A stretch of 64,000 nt of DNA from Acridotheres tristis (lineage: Eukaryota > Chordata > Aves > Passeriformes > Sturnidae): positions 15,939,501-16,003,500 of the forward strand of contig CM072892.1 in NCBI GenBank assembly GCA_037013685.1. Direction: 5' to 3'. Of this stretch, positions 35,681 to 50,900 are shown one piece after another. How positions within the stretch are numbered: the first letter of the stretch is position 1; each line of letters opens with the position of its first letter. Under the pieces are notes generated by a model, which had not been told where the DNA came from, searched no databases, and worked only from the letters and a program-made list of their open reading frames with translations. A program made the position numbers and the translations under genes.

Positions 35681-38600
35681 TGAATAGTTTGAAAAAAATT
35701 TTAAATTGTATAGTTGCAAGATGTAATGTGTGTTGAAGCCACTGGCACTTTGGTCCTTTACTTTAATAGAGATGAGGGTTTATATGCCTTGTTCTTAAAT
35801 TTGTCTGAAACAAGCTCTTTTGCTTTGGTTTTTCCTTACTGGCTTCTTGGCTCTCTAGCATTGCTAGAACAGGAAGGATAAACTTTGCTTTGTCTTTTGA
35901 GAACTGGAAGTGCTCAGTGCTGCTTGGGAGAAGGAGTTTACAAAGATTATGACGTGAACAACTAGGAGCAGAGTAGCAATGTGAGGCCTTCATTAAAGTG
36001 GAGTATTAAATGGGAGAATACATACCTGGAAAGTTATTGCAACACAGAGCACATGACACAATCAGAAAACTGACTCTTGTTCCTAGTAAGCTTTGTGAAT
36101 TGGTACAGACTCTGCTCTTTTTCCTTGTACTGAGCTTGAAGGAAGCCCTGATGCTTTCAGCAATGAAACATTGAATTTAGCAGCTTCCGTTTCTTAATGG
36201 TTTAAAGGTTTTCTCTCTGCTGCTACATCTCAGGATGCTGTGCCTCAGAGCTCTGTCTTTTATTGTAAAAACAAAAAGGCTGGGGACTGACTCCAGGGTT
36301 TAGTGAGCCAAGCTGAAGGCAGAAAGCCAACAAGTTTTATGAGCAGTCAACTTGGAGGAGATAAATGCAGAGAAAATGGGCAGAGAAATATCAGAAACAA
36401 GAATTTGTTTCCTGAGTGTATCATGGCTCATCAAGTACCACAGTCTTGGAGGGAAAAATAGAGATGATCAGGAAGGAAGAATGATAATTTATAACCATGG
36501 GACTAAAAGTGCTCCTATTCCAGATGATGAAAATAAAACATGGGAAACATGCAGGCAAGGGTGGACCAGAGAGCAGTCGAGGGGCAGGCAGGGTCTTGCA
36601 CTGAAGACGTCCAACTCTTAAAATGCTGACAGCCTTCCCAGTGCTTAAAATCCCCTCTTCCCCTCTTTTTGTGCCCCTATGCTATGGCTTTTTTATGCCC
36701 AGTTGAGGAGTCCTTTCCCCCTGCCACCACATCACCTCCTGGAGTGAAGTACACCCTGCTAGACATCAGACAGTTTGTCACTTCTGGCCTGTGCTCCCAT
36801 GGCCCCCACATGCCAGCCTGATTTAACCCTAATTTAGAAATATCAAAACCCAGAGGAATTCCATAACAAAACACTTTGTTAAAAGAATCGAGCTTGAGTG
36901 CTTGGTTTTAGCAGGGTCCAGCAAATACTCATAAAACAATATTACACTTTCTATATAAACATTCTGCGCCTTAAAAAAAAGAAGTGAAAAGTCTGGAAAC
37001 AAAGGAATTCAGCCACTTCTCAACCGCCATAACATCTTTCATCACTCACTATCACTCCAGCCAACTTAAACTTAGCCAAAATATATGCCAATCTCAAAAT
37101 AATAAATTACCAGCAGTTTATAACATCTAAACTCTCTGTTTCCTAGTCAGGGGTCTGTTTTCAATAGATCCTTGCAGACTCAAATATTACAGCAATTCTC
37201 ACCAAATAAAAAAGGAGGACTACGCATGTCAGGTTTTTACAGCATGAAAGTTAAAATGTAAACTTGCAACTGCTGCTTATATTCATGATCTTCTTTGAGG
37301 CCAGGACAGACAGAAATTTGAGGTCAAAAGCAGACAGAATTCCAGGTCTGCTCTTTATTCTAACCCACTAACATGAAGAGTTTTGCTGTATGGTTACTGT
37401 TCAGTATTCTGACCAACACCAATGGAGGGCACAGACCCTGCTCTGGGTGTGTGTGGCTTCCCTCTGGCTCTGCTTGCTCAGGCTGGCAGAGCTGTTCCCT
37501 TGCCAAGCAGGGAAGGGACAGCTCTTGGCCTCTCCTGCCTGTCAGCTGTCATGTCTGTTCGAACATAGATCCTCAGCAGAAAAACTGCCCTCCACTGTGT
37601 TTGTACAGCACCTATTGCCAGTGCAGTAACTGGAGTAAAGGTAAAAGAAAGCAGATATGGCAGTAATCTTTGATACAGATCAAAATGATTGGGAAGAAGA
37701 AGCTATTCTGATAAATCAACAAATTGATTCATGCTAGTTAGGTTAGGTGCCAGAGTGAATAGAATGGGTCCCATCATCTGGCTTGTTTGACTTTGAGATA
37801 TTTTTAGGGAATTGGCTTTTTTGACATAAACAACAAAATGTTATTTCACCCAAGAGTTTCCTGGATCCCATAGAATTGCTTTTCAACTGGTGATTTTCTC
37901 TGACTACAATAACTTTGTTAAAAATAACTCAACTTCTTTTGTGAACCTGGTCACCCACCATCACTGAGTGTAATGTCCAGGGCCATTCATACGAGCTCTC
38001 TCCTCTTCAGTTGGGGGCCTGTATTCATATTTACCATTTTTTTCCCTTAGCCTTCAGAAGAGCCAACTTTTATTGTCTCATAAACATGTTATCAGTATCA
38101 GCAGAACTTGCATAATAATTTTTTTCTTGTCTAGAGTTGGCAGAACAATACAATCAGTAAAATTTGTGGTCATGAAAGTTCTCCAGTCTGGCTTATTCAT
38201 AGAATATGCTACTGAATATCTTCCACAGCATGTAGCTGTATTAGAGCACAATGAAAATGTCATAACATAAAGATGTTTAAAAAAAAAAGAAGGAATAACA
38301 GTATGCCCTTATGTTATTCATTCCTGACAGGCATTATTGTCAAAATAAATCTCTATCCTGGATGGACAAAACCCTCAGGTAGTGTTAATCTGCATGATGG
38401 ATGCTTTTCAATGAAAAGATAACAAGGTCCTTGGAATCTTCCCTGTGTATGTGCAAAGCACTGCACACCTATCTGTATACAAGAAAATTTGCAGAAGCTA
38501 CAGAAGTGCTCGTGTGACTCTGCGTTTGGAAGTCAAAGAGCTGTAAGACAAAATGACACAAGCAAATTCTGTTTCCTCGTCTGACACAAGCCCAGACAAG

Positions 38601-39028
38601 TAATTTATACCTGTTACATTTTGTTGTTTTAAATCTTTGAACCGATTTTGAATAGCTCAACCCCAAAGCAAGTGCCATGCATGAAGACTGAGGATGATGG
38701 CCATAACTAGACTTCTGGAGATTCTGCAGAAAGCCTGCCTCAGAAAGGTGGCATGTGCTGAAGGGCCAGTGCCACAGGGAGTGTAATGGTCCAGAGGTAT
38801 TTGTGTGGGGATGTCAGTGAGAGCTGACTGCTATCTGCACCTGCCCCTTTCCTCACCTGTTTCGTTGCAGAGTGTAACTGAAGTTTTTAACTGTGCACAT
38901 CAGCTGTGGAAATCTCACCTATTCCCATTCTTAGTTCAAACTTCTGAGATTGCTCTAGTGGTTTGCAAACTGATTCCCCTGGGCAACTCAACCAATACTG
39001 GTGAAGCCACATGAGGGAGAATTTGGAT

Positions 39029-39078
39029 ACAACTTTTACACCTCTTACAACTTTTTTACCTTTTACAACTTTTTACAA
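39029..39078. repeat. Imperfect tandem repeat of a TTTTACAAC-like unit
   Basis: Three to four imperfect copies of a unit close to TTACAACTTTTTAC follow one another. A short local expansion; no associated element. Confidence 0.75.
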
Positions 39079-42000
39079 GTAAATAATGATGCAATAACCT
39101 CAGTGTGAAAATTGAGGAATGTATCTGAGTAGTGAAGGGATCTATAGGAAACACAGCAGCAATCAAGAGCTCCTGAAATATTCAATTCCCTTCCCCATAT
39201 CCCAGAGATCACTCATTTTCCCTTTGTGGTTTGTCCTGGACAAATGATTTCATTATGGTCATGCACTGCAAGCACATGCTGAGTGAACTCCCCTTCTTCT
39301 CTCGTACTATTTAACACTTGCTTTTTGGAGATTAGTTGTAGGCTATTTGTCTTTTCTAGGGCCTGACTGACCTCAATTGCTCTTCTCATATCCAGGGTAG
39401 ATCCATTATTTCACCATGTTCTTCTGCATCCACCAGCTGTGCAAGCTTTTCATGTGTTTCACTGGAGATGCAGGCACTGCCAAGTTCTGAGCACTCTTAC
39501 AGCAAAGTATTAGCTGTGAATGGCTGAAGAGATTGCCCAGCCTGCTGGTAGAGCCTGGCTTCATGAATAGGATTTTAAAAAACCCCACGAGTTCTCAGTT
39601 TTGAAGGTGAAAGATGCTCTTCTAGGTCCCAATTTTCTCTGGAAATGGCATCTGTTATTGTGTTGACTTAATAGTCTCAAGGCTTTTTAAGAAGTCTGAT
39701 AAGGACATGCTTATGCAACACCCTTAGGCTTTACAAACCTTAGAAGAAGTTTCTCAAATTTGCAAACAGAGTATGTGGCCCAAATCAGAGAGAGCTCAAT
39801 GTGATCATCACTACACTAAAGTCAGTGATCACTAAACACCTCGCCTCAGGTCTGGATTTCGTGCAGTTTTAAACATCAAATCTCAGTGTCAGTGTATAAG
39901 TGTAAGCAGATATATGTTGTTTTTAGAGTAGAGCTGAAAGCTTCTTTCCTGTAAATAAATATTAGTATGGTTGCAGTATCTCTTTCTTTGTGAGCACTAT
40001 CTTTGGCTTCTTTGAGATTTCCTGAGATAACCTTTAACACTTCAAAATTTCTTCTGGTATTTCAAGATATTCATTGATGTGTTTCCATGAGTGATTCCTC
40101 ACTCCTGCTCTTCAAAGGCCAGCCCAGGCACTAGATTCCGTTTTGTTAAAACATGAAGCTACACCCAAGCCTCTGCATAGTCACATCAATCAGAATTGCT
40201 CCTCTCTGTAACCAATGAGGGGTTATGCTGACTTCCTTGAGATTCTACAGTGTTCCATGAATGCATTTGTCCAGACTGGGACCTTAGTCTGGAGATTGTT
40301 CATCAGCAACTTTCTGCACACGTTCTCCAACTAACACGTGAAACCATAGCTACAAAGGTTGGTTTTTGACCTAAATCTTCAAAGCCTGGTGTTTCTTGGT
40401 TGCCTACACATAATGCAAATGCAATTCAAAAATCCAGGATCAGAGTTCCCCAGTCTTCATGAGAAATTCCTGTTTTTCAGAAACATTTTGGTCAGTAAAC
40501 TTGCTTTGTAGATTATGTCAAATGCAAACAATAAGGAAGAAGGCCTGCCAAGATTACATAGATTTGTTACTAAAATCAGTATCCCCAGGATTACTAGAAT
40601 ATAATTCATAATTTTAAAATATTTCTTTGGACCCTAACATCTGATGCAATTCAAGTGGTGCAGGGGGGTAGAAAAACTGACTGCTTCCAAAACAACAGCA
40701 GCTGCTGGACAGAGATCCCTGGGCTCCTACAGTGACCATAAGCACCTGCTAGCCCAAGTCTACACACCAGGTCAGTAAGGAAGAAACAAAGCTCAGAGAC
40801 ATAGAGATGAAGGAGAGATAATTTCACTGACTTCTGAATGATATCAAGTGGAGATTTACATCATAATGTCTATAAAATTTCTCACTGTGTTTATACATCT
40901 GTATAAATGGAAAATTTAAGATTATCGAAATTTAAAGGACCAAGCTGGTACCTAGCAGACATCTACTACATGCAGGAAGCTTTAGTGTGTCCCTCTGCCT
41001 TTCCTCAGGGTTGTGGTTGCTTGGAATTTCCCAGTCTGATTTGGTGTAAGTTAACAATGGTGTAAGTGACAGCAGCTGGTTCACAGCAGTGTAGTCATAC
41101 CCATGGATGCAAGAGAATTACAGAGGGATACAATTACAATTGAACCAGAAAGTTAATAAAAAAGAGCCCACTGATTAGTTAACCTTCAATGCTTTGGTTA
41201 TGATGTAATTGACATAGACAAAAACATTCAACCAGAAACACAAAAATATTTAAAAGGAGATTATCTCTTTAGCCATGTAGCCTATAAATAGCTCTGAAAT
41301 TAAAACATCCCAGACAACATCTGTAAAAGGAAGAATTCGCTCCTTGACCTCTAGCATCCTTGTCTCCCACAGCAGGATTAAGCACAGTTGATCCTTATCA
41401 GGACACAGACACAATGGCTGTTTGATGGTTGAGCCAAGAAAAAGGCAGGCATGGCCAAAGGCGAGGGGGAGACACACCAAGATAATGTAAAATTTCTATA
41501 GATTGCTCTCTGTGTGCAGGATCCCTGAGGTAGATCTCTTGCTGTACGATGCATTTTAGCTCTGCTTGGGAAATACTAACAGTCACTTCAATAAAGGGGG
41601 GGCGGCAGGCAGCAGCATTCCTGTTTTGAATGCAGAATCAGTTGTCAAAAAAATGATGCCCTGGCCAATCTGTCACCTAATGAGATGCACTGGTTACCAG
41701 AAACCTCTAAGTACAATTTTAGGTATAGCACATTTAGTACCACCTTATACCAAGAGTTTATCCTGCAGCCAGTACAGGTGGAAGGAGGACTCACTTTCCA
41801 GCTCAAAGGATGCTCCTTAGTGTTGCTGCTGAAACAGTCATTTCCCTAATTCTTACTTGCAGCCTGTCTGGATTAATAAACATGTTATATTTTGAAGTCT
41901 TCCTTTCTTCTTATTTTTTTTAAAGAATAATTTTGTACTGTAATTTTAAAAGGATAATTTCAATGTCCCTTATCGTGTCCCTTTAGCCTATAATCATTAC

Positions 42001-44922
42001 TTCATTTCTAGCAGAAAATGAGCTTTTAAGTTTTCCATTGTTCTATAGCTCATGAACAATTTGCATTGAATACACTAATAGGGACTATTTTAAAGACTTT
42101 TAAAAAAAATTAATATGTTGCTAACAAAAATTATAATTGAATTCTAGCTTATATTGATCATTAACTGGTTTAGTGGTTTTTTTACAAGATCACTGCAAGT
42201 ATGCATGACAGAATTATGTAACCTATTTGGAAAGCAAGGTGAATGAGGATCAGTGATAGTGGTATACCTACTGGTCATAAACACTAGTAACATATAGGCA
42301 GTAAAGCAGTAGAGAAAACTTCAAAGCAAAATACAATTCATTTTCCAGAGGCTAATTTTCTTCCATAATTTTTATGTTGTACAGTTTCCCATTCCTAGGG
42401 GTACATGTATGTATTTTACCTTCAATTTCCTGGTGGGTTTTTGTGTGATAAGGCCCAAATCAACATTGTATGTAATACTATTTTTTCTGTACTAGGAGCT
42501 TGATGTATCTGAGGTGTTTCTTTCCCCTGCAATTTCACTGAAGGATGGAGTAGGTCACTGCTTCTGAGGGTGGGGATGGCTCCCTTGCCCAGCTCCCCCT
42601 CAAGCACCAGCCATGCTTTATCCAGCATATTTGGACGGTGAACAGGAGGATGTACAGGCTGCATGCCTTGGAATTGTTCCCAGAGAATCCCAGGAGATGA
42701 GCTCTCCTCCCAGCCTGACATGGTGCCATACCCCTCTCCCAGTTGTCCTGGGTCTTTGGAGCCAGTGAAGGCAGGTGTTTGTACAGTGACCATGAAGTTA
42801 CAGCCAGAATTTGGCTTCCAACTGACAGAATAAACTTGTCTCCATAGCAAGTAGTGTTAAAATAAGATAATTTAGACTGAACTGGTTTCCTCATATATAA
42901 ATCATTAACCAGTGGCTAGTTCTCATCCCGCCTGCACTACGTATCTTATGACTTCAGTACAACAAAGGCTTTTCCACCCACATGATACTCAATGACCCAT
43001 GCCTAATGAGGTTTGAGTTTGGTGGTTGAGCTTGTGTTTTGCAGGTAGAATGTTCTTATTTCAGCAATTTGCAAGGACAGCCAAAACTGGCTCTGGTTTG
43101 CTTTGTGGAAAGTGAAGGAACTTATGTCACACAGTTGCTCTCTCGCATTCTTATCACTCAAATAATTTTCTGCAAAGTGAGGTAGGTAATACGCCATTCC
43201 CTGGGCTTGTGATGATTTACAAGGCACTCAGAAAGCTGACATGCACTCAAAGGAAGTGCTGCCACTCATTTCCAGTATCACGAGGACGCGTCATTTCCCT
43301 TCACTACACTGCAAGCCCATTAATTCTGAATCACATGCTCAAGGAAAATTACACTGAAATGAGCACATGCAAACTGAAGGAGAGGCCTAGTGAAGGAATG
43401 CTGAGCTGCAAAATTTCTCTTCAAGAGAAGAAAACAACACTCTAGAACTACTCAAAGAAAATGACAAAGTAGGTGTGACCCTTGATCAAAGACTTATGGT
43501 TCTACAGTCCCCCCTGGCTGAAGTGGCCTGATGAGTGAAGGTAACAAGAGGATTGATTTCCACTGAATGTGGTAAGAGCGGACACTCCACAAAACACAGC
43601 TGCTCTGACTTTGCTGTTGACATACAGCTGAAGTAGCCCAATATGGGGTTTCCACACCTGAGTCACTTTATCTTTCTTTCTCTAGTTGTTTAGAATTTGC
43701 TTTTGAGGTTATTATTACACATGCTGCCATGTCTGTCTGCCATGGGGCTGTACATGGGACTGAATAGTGTGATCCCCTCCTCTTTATTGTTCTTTTCACT
43801 ATGCAGGACCGATCTGTTCTGTGTCCTCTCAGCCAAGGGAGTAGAGCTCTGTGGATAAGGAAATGGTCTCTCCAAAGCTGACTCACGAATGTAGACAAAC
43901 CTGAAGTAGGTTGTATTTAATCTTCTGTCAGTGCTATCCAGACAGCTGGTAAAGGACACTGCACTGCTGGAGAGATGGGGTTTTGCTGGGCTATAAAACT
44001 GACACCCTGGAGGCATTTAACCTCCTGCACTTCCTTAAGGGTAAGCTATGAATTGTATTTCCTTGAGAAATCCCATGGGCTGTATTCTGTGTACCAGAAC
44101 TCCTGCTTTCTCCTCCCTCTCTGTTTTTGGTGGCACCAGTTCCTCCTTAGGCCTGCAAGTACTGCTGAATGTTGTTAAACTGTCCTTGGTGTCAGCCTGC
44201 ACATAACCAAATCAGTGATGGAAAAAAATGAGCTTACGTGTTTTTTCCAGGAAGTCAGACAGCAGTTCCCTGTCTCATACAGGTGAACACTTTCTCACGC
44301 CAGTAACTCATTAGTACAGCAAGTGTGATCTCATCTCTTTCACAATAATGTTTATAGTCTGTGCCACTGTTTGTGAGGACTGTTCTGAATGGCAGCTGGT
44401 TGCTGATCTTTAACAGCACTTCTACACTCCTAATTTTACCCTGTCCTGTTTTATTCCTCCTTTCTTGGGCTCTGGCACAGTTCAGTCACCATAACATTCC
44501 AAAATCATCATCAAGGCAATCCAGTATTGAAACACATCCTCCATTTGCCTGCTAATAAAAATCCTTGTCACTCATGGGACCACCATGTCATTTAAGCAAA
44601 GGAATAGCCACAGCTTTGGCTGAGAAGTGTTTGGTTGGATTTTCTAAGATCTTGAAGAACTAATTTAATAAATCCTTACTTGCTTGTACGACTGCACCTT
44701 CTATCTTCTACTACACTTTTCATTATGTCACTTGGATACAAATGCATGTGGTTTTAATATGAACTTAAATCCTGGAGCTGCAGTGAAATAATTAACCCTT
44801 CACCCTTTAATTCCTTGCTACCATACAATCTAGTTTTTATAGAGCTAAGAGTTAAAGCAATAGTGACAACTGAAAAAACTTGAGGCAAGTGAGTATTTGC
44901 TCACCATGGAAAGCCAGCCTTA

Positions 44923-44925
<3 letters not shown>

Positions 44926-44958
<33 letters not shown>
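44926..44958. repeat. (AT)16 microsatellite
   Basis: Thirty-three bases of uninterrupted alternating A and T. Intergenic. Confidence 0.97.
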
Positions 44959-44962
<4 letters not shown>

Positions 44963-47900
44963 TTGGGGCTTGGGGAGTGCAGGTAAATAGAGTAGCAAAT
45001 ATGCTGTGTCCCACAAATAAATATTTGTATCTATAGATATCGGTGCTGACTCAGGATTCCTGAAAATAATCTCTCAAGAAAATACTGCGAAGAACAAATA
45101 ACCTGCAGTTTTCAGCTGTTAAACTTCCTGGTAAAACACTGGCTTGTGACACCTGCACCCATCCACTCAGATGTATGACTGAGTTGTACCAAGATGGAAC
45201 CCATTTCAGTCTGTTTGGCACAGCAGTCTCTCAAGGGCTATAATATTTTTGTATGTAACCAATCAGAGGTTAAACATGCAAATCCTCAGCTTTGTGGTGA
45301 AGAGTGCATCCTTACTCCTGACCTACAGTTTCTAGTGATGTCAGCAAGGGTTGTGGCTATAGCACATTCACTCCCCAGTGGTTCTGGGTGCAAGGCTGAG
45401 GAGCAGCCAGTGCTGCTGCCAGTCCTGCACAGGAAGGTTGAGAACGTGGGCAGCAGGTTGGTTTTCCCATATTTCCTGTACCTTAAGAGTGCTGTTTTCT
45501 GGTGTGTTTGCTGGGAACAGAGCAAAACAACCTGCAGCTGGGTTCAAGTGTTAAAATTAGGGTAGAGCAGGCTGCTAACTTCTGTTTCTAGTTATGTAAT
45601 TTCTTAAATGGCTTTAAGTACTTTGCCTTTCCTGGATGGATGTGCCCAAAGCTGCAGTTTGGAGGTCAGTGTGTGTTCTCCTTTTGAACCAAGTAATTTT
45701 TGATGGAAGAACAGCATTCCAGCTTCTGTGAGCAACCAGCCATGGCCTCCATGGCATCTTCCCAGCTCTCTTACTTCAATGGGGACAGGAGATTTTAAAC
45801 TGCAGTGATTTCTGTAATGGCTTTTTGTCATCACCCCCTTTCAGCAAGGTAAATTAGGTTTGCTTTCACCTGAAAATAGAAGAAAAAAAAAGTTTTTTAC
45901 AACTGGAAACAGTAAATTATTTTGTGCTTTGGGGCCTTTTTCTTGACTCGGTCTCTTTCAGAAAGGATCTTTTTTTGTGCAGCCCTTGCTCTGTGCGTGG
46001 GTGACACCTGGCTGGCCTCTTCTTCCTGGGGACAGGAACATCTGCTCATCCTCGGGCAGACTGTGTCTGATTTTGGGAGACAGGCCAGCCCTGAGGCTCT
46101 GAGCAGAGTCTAGAGAGATGATGGTGTGAAAATACAGGGCAGGGCAGCAGCACCTGGCCCTGAGGTCCCAAAAAGAGAAGAGGGGAGGAAAGGGCCCAGG
46201 CAGGTGTTTGCCCTTTGCCTGAGCAGGCTGGGAGGACAGGGTGAGCTGCCTCCTATTCCACACTGAAAGAGGCATTTCTGGGCAGTATCACAAGCAAGTG
46301 GGACTCTAACAGTGTTTGGGGACATGTCCCAGAAGTACCCCATGAGGTGGCATGATCCCAGCCTAGTGGGAAAGCAAATCCCTGGGAGACTGGGCTTGAC
46401 AAACAGCCCAGGGAGAGCTCCCCAGGTAGGGAAAGGTCTGTGCCGATGAGATTTTCACTGGCATGGGTAAAGAGGGGAGAGACCATGAAGTGTTGGAGTG
46501 ACAGTCTCAGCTCCCCACAGCCCTGAGGTTCCCCCCAGCCCAGCCCCAGCCCCAGGAAGGTGTCTGATGCCTTGGGCTGCCCAGCTCACTGCCTGGGGGT
46601 GCACAGGGGTGGCCTGGCTTCCCACTCAGCCATTGGCTTCTCCAGCTACTGAGGCTCCCTGCCAATTCCCTCCTCACTCCCTTCATGGAGCAGGGGTGTA
46701 CAAAAACACAGATGTGCGTTTAAACCATTGCCTACATTTGGACTTCCCCCTTCAGTCTATTTCTAACTGCACTGTTTAAGCCCTGCAGATTTTCACTGCT
46801 AACTGGTCACAGCTAGCATTCCTTGATGTGCTTTTACATCAGATGAACTGAAATAGTTTTCTGTAAGATCTATTATGTCTCTGGCTTGTAAAATACAATA
46901 ATTTCTTACTAGGTTACACTTACGTTTCGTAATTCATTCTTAATATTATTCTTCAATAAAGCTCTGCACAAACAATCTATCCCACAGGAGGAATTTCTGC
47001 CAGATCCCAGATGTCAAACACATTTTCTTCAAATACAGGAGTTCGTGACCTTTTATGTTTGTTAATGTGACGCCATGGAAAATATTTATAATAAATAAGC
47101 ATGTTTCAAAGTCAGGTGTTCCATGGGCCATTTTTCAGTGATACAACAGCCTTTCCTGAAACAGGTCTTTCCTGTTTTGTTGTAGGGTTCCTTCCCCCTA
47201 ATGAAGGTTTGGGAACAATCTGAAACCGTGTTATTGAACAAAGTCCAACTACTGCACTGAAAGGTAGACAGGAACTTTTAAGAGAAGTCATCTTTCATAT
47301 CTTTCCTGAAATCAGCTGCAGATAAGGTTCTAATTTTCTCTTTTATCTTGAACTCTGAAAAATGCAATTTTTAAACTGCAGACTGTATAAATAAATTGTC
47401 TTACAGCATCAAGTCAAAGAGGAAAATACTGGAATTGTTTGGATCTAAATGATACATTTGATATGCCAACTGATTTTTGATGTAGCAAGCTCTTTAAAGC
47501 TGGGCTAGAATCACCTACCCACAATCTTCCAGGTATAAGACCTCTAGAAAATACCTGAATGTGTCAATATGTTGATAATATTTAGTCTTATCTTTCTTCA
47601 GTAGATGTGATAATGTTCTCCCAAACCTGTGCCAGATTAGGAGCATCTAATGAAGTCAGGTAAGAAATGGATATGATTAGAAAACACTGCAAGGAGCATG
47701 CCTTGGCTCAGTTACATCCTTTTCTCAACTACACATAAAGGTTAATAATAATGCCTCCTGAGTCTATTGGATTCATCATCTTGGATTCCTAGACAGGAGC
47801 AGCAGCAACAAATGTATCCTGAGGAGGAAACAGAACCATTTGTTCCTGCACCCAGAGTTACTCCTGTTCATCAGTCTGGGCTGAAGCTGATGGCCTGTCC

Positions 47901-50900
47901 AGAGCAGCACCCTTACATCTCATCCACCCTGGAACCTTTCCTTGCCTTTGGACAGTTTGGGGCTGGCAGTCACTGACAGTGTTAAAGGCCACCATGTAGT
48001 GCAGAAGCAACTGCTGCAGCTCACACAGATTTGGGACTGGCTGTGGAGAGAGAGGACCAAAGTGTTCTGGTGCATGAAGGATGAGCCCTCTTTGGATATA
48101 TTATAAGAATGTATTAATGACGTGTGTGTGTGCAAAGAAAATCTGCCTTATAGCATTAAGGAAAAATATAGCAAGTCAGAAAGTCTGTTTCCAAATTCAC
48201 AGTACATCAAATCTGAATGAGATAAAGAGAGTGTCTAATTTGAACAGCAGAGTATCTCCATGTAATTACTTGTCTAAGCATTGTAGCAACATTTTCAAAT
48301 GGTACTGGACATTGTGTAATAAAGCTGTCCTTCTGCAGTTCTGTAGGAGGGGGCAACTGGCTGCAGTCTCAGATGGTGGACAGAATACAGAATTACAACA
48401 GGTAACGTCAAGAAAGTGTGATGCTACACATGCATTTGATAAAAGGAGAAAATAAAAAATAACTGTCATGGACTGAATTATAGCAGCTTTCTATAATGAA
48501 GTGTGTGGACCCCACCCAGCATCTGTGGCAGAGGAGGGAAGGTGTCAGCTAAACCCAAAGGTTACGATGGGAATGGAAAAAAAACAGGCTCCAGCTGAGA
48601 GCAGGACAAAGAGGATGAGGAAAGAGTTTCATATTTCTCCCCAAAAAAGCCCTCAGGGGACAAAGATTACTGCTGCAAAAACTTTAATGGTAGTAAAATC
48701 CTCTGGCTGCAGAAGTTGTTTGTAACAAAGGTGTATTAACTGCTTAGAGACTTCAGCTGCAAAGTACTCTACTATTTCACTGAAATCTAAGTTGCGAAAT
48801 CCTTTTTTTCTCTCAAAAAGTCTCTTCCTCAGAAAACTTAATTTAGTGGTTACACACGGAGTTTGGCTATGAGACATTGTAGGCTGTGTGCTGGACTTGT
48901 CCTGATAACGCCCTGCTTTTAGGTCCTGTTGGCTGAGCTCATCACTTGGCTATTGCAGTATATACTGGAATTTAACTCTGATCATAAGTACATCACTTGA
49001 TGTTGGTTTCTGAAACTAAAGTATTTCATAACTAGTAGTGTTAAATGCTTGCTCTGAAGGATTCTCAGCTGGGAGAGAGCTGGGAAATCTATTTGGAATC
49101 ATGAGCTGCTTAATTTCATGTAATTCTCCATAAACTAGGCAAGAACTTCTAAGCAATTATGTTTTCTACTTTTGTGTTTAAAATATTTCAGTGTGCTTTG
49201 TGCAAACATTGATTCAACCTCTGAACCTCTTGATTTTTAACATGGAGGTTGGTCAGTAAGTGTGCACAGGTGGTGGGATCAGGTTTCTGATGCAAAGGAT
49301 CACAAGGGAGAATTCAGTCTGGATTTATACAAAGCTGCAGCCTCCATCAGCATTCCTGCTGAAAACTTTGTTCACTGGAGCATTTGCAGAGTGGAGAAAA
49401 AGGGTCTTAATCTGTTTGAAAGTGTTTGCAGATGTAAATAATTACTTGAGATTTGTGTCAGTATTTATACATGGGGGTTTTATTATTTCAGATCTAGTTC
49501 CTAAAGGTTTGAGGCCCAGGGACGATAATATAGACTCCTGCTTGTAGCTACTTTCTATAGTCTTCTGGCTACTTCTCTTTCAACAAGAAAAACACTGGGA
49601 AGTTGTAATCCAATAGCATAAACAGGCTCAGCAACAAGTGAAAAAGTCTGTGCTGCAGAGGTTCAAAACAGATGAGGCAGGCCTCACTGGGGAATATGAG
49701 AGGTGAAGCATAGCCCAGACTAATAAATTCTCCTCTATTGGCCCTGCGTGGGTCTGCTCAAGTATTTCAGCCCTGCATTTCTGGAGCTGAGAGTCCTGTG
49801 GTTTGGCAGAGCCAGCCAAAAGCATCCCAGTTTATTAGCTTGGTCTTAGTACTGGAGGTGCCTGGACTGGAGGCAGCCTAAGGAGCAAGAGCTGCTGCAG
49901 AGAAGCAGGAATTAGTGAGGATGACAGTCTGGAATGGTCACCAGAGGAGAGGGGGCCAACAGGAGGAGTCAGTGAGGCAGGGGAGCATCACCAGCTTTCT
50001 CAGCAAGGTTTAGCTACAGAAAGATAGAGCAGAGCATGGAGCACCCTGGGTGCTGCCAGGAGCTGACAAGAAAAGGGGTAAATTGGTTTCACTGCTGATC
50101 TTCAGACCAGATTTGTTTGGAACAAAAATTTTTTAAGGGGCGAGGTTTGTCTCCCATCCCAACTAAAAACATCACAGGACAGTAATGCTCTCCCCATCCA
50201 CACAAGATCAGATTGTTCACACCCCTTACCATGCACAGCTGAATTTTGTGCTTATTGAAACAAGCTTCCCAATGTTCAAGCAGCTGAAAGAAGACTGAAA
50301 TGTGTGTCCCAAACCATCAAAAGAGCCACAGGGATGTGTTAATAGGCCCCCTCAAATTACAGGGCACTGTCTTGCCTCGATGAAGAAGGAAGATCATATG
50401 GAAAACTATTTTTCTTCCTTTAATTGTCTTGTCAAAAATACAATTTTTAATGCTTTTTCCTTCATCAGAGAAGCAACCTGTGGTCCCAAGGGATGGCTGC
50501 TACTGCACTGCAACTCCAGCATCTGGAGAGCCGTTCAAGGAGGGCTGGAAGTCATTGACAGCCCGAAAAACCCCTGAGCATGACAATGCCCAGGTAACTT
50601 GATAGTTAAGCTGCATACAGGAGCCTTATCAGTAGTTAAACAACACACTTCTGTGAACAGTGAAAATAAAGCTGTTCCGTCATGTAAATTAATCCAGTGA
50701 GATGTCTTGAAATGTGTTATTAATGGGCACCTCAGGAGGACTCAGATAATTCTGGAAGCATGCCAGAACACCCTACCAGGTATGGTATTTCTTTAGAACA
50801 GTGACCATGCATATTCTCATGAGTTCCATTCATAGGAATCAGATCCTCTCTGCTATGTGATACCCAGTACTTCTAACTGGCTCTGCACAGAGATGAACAG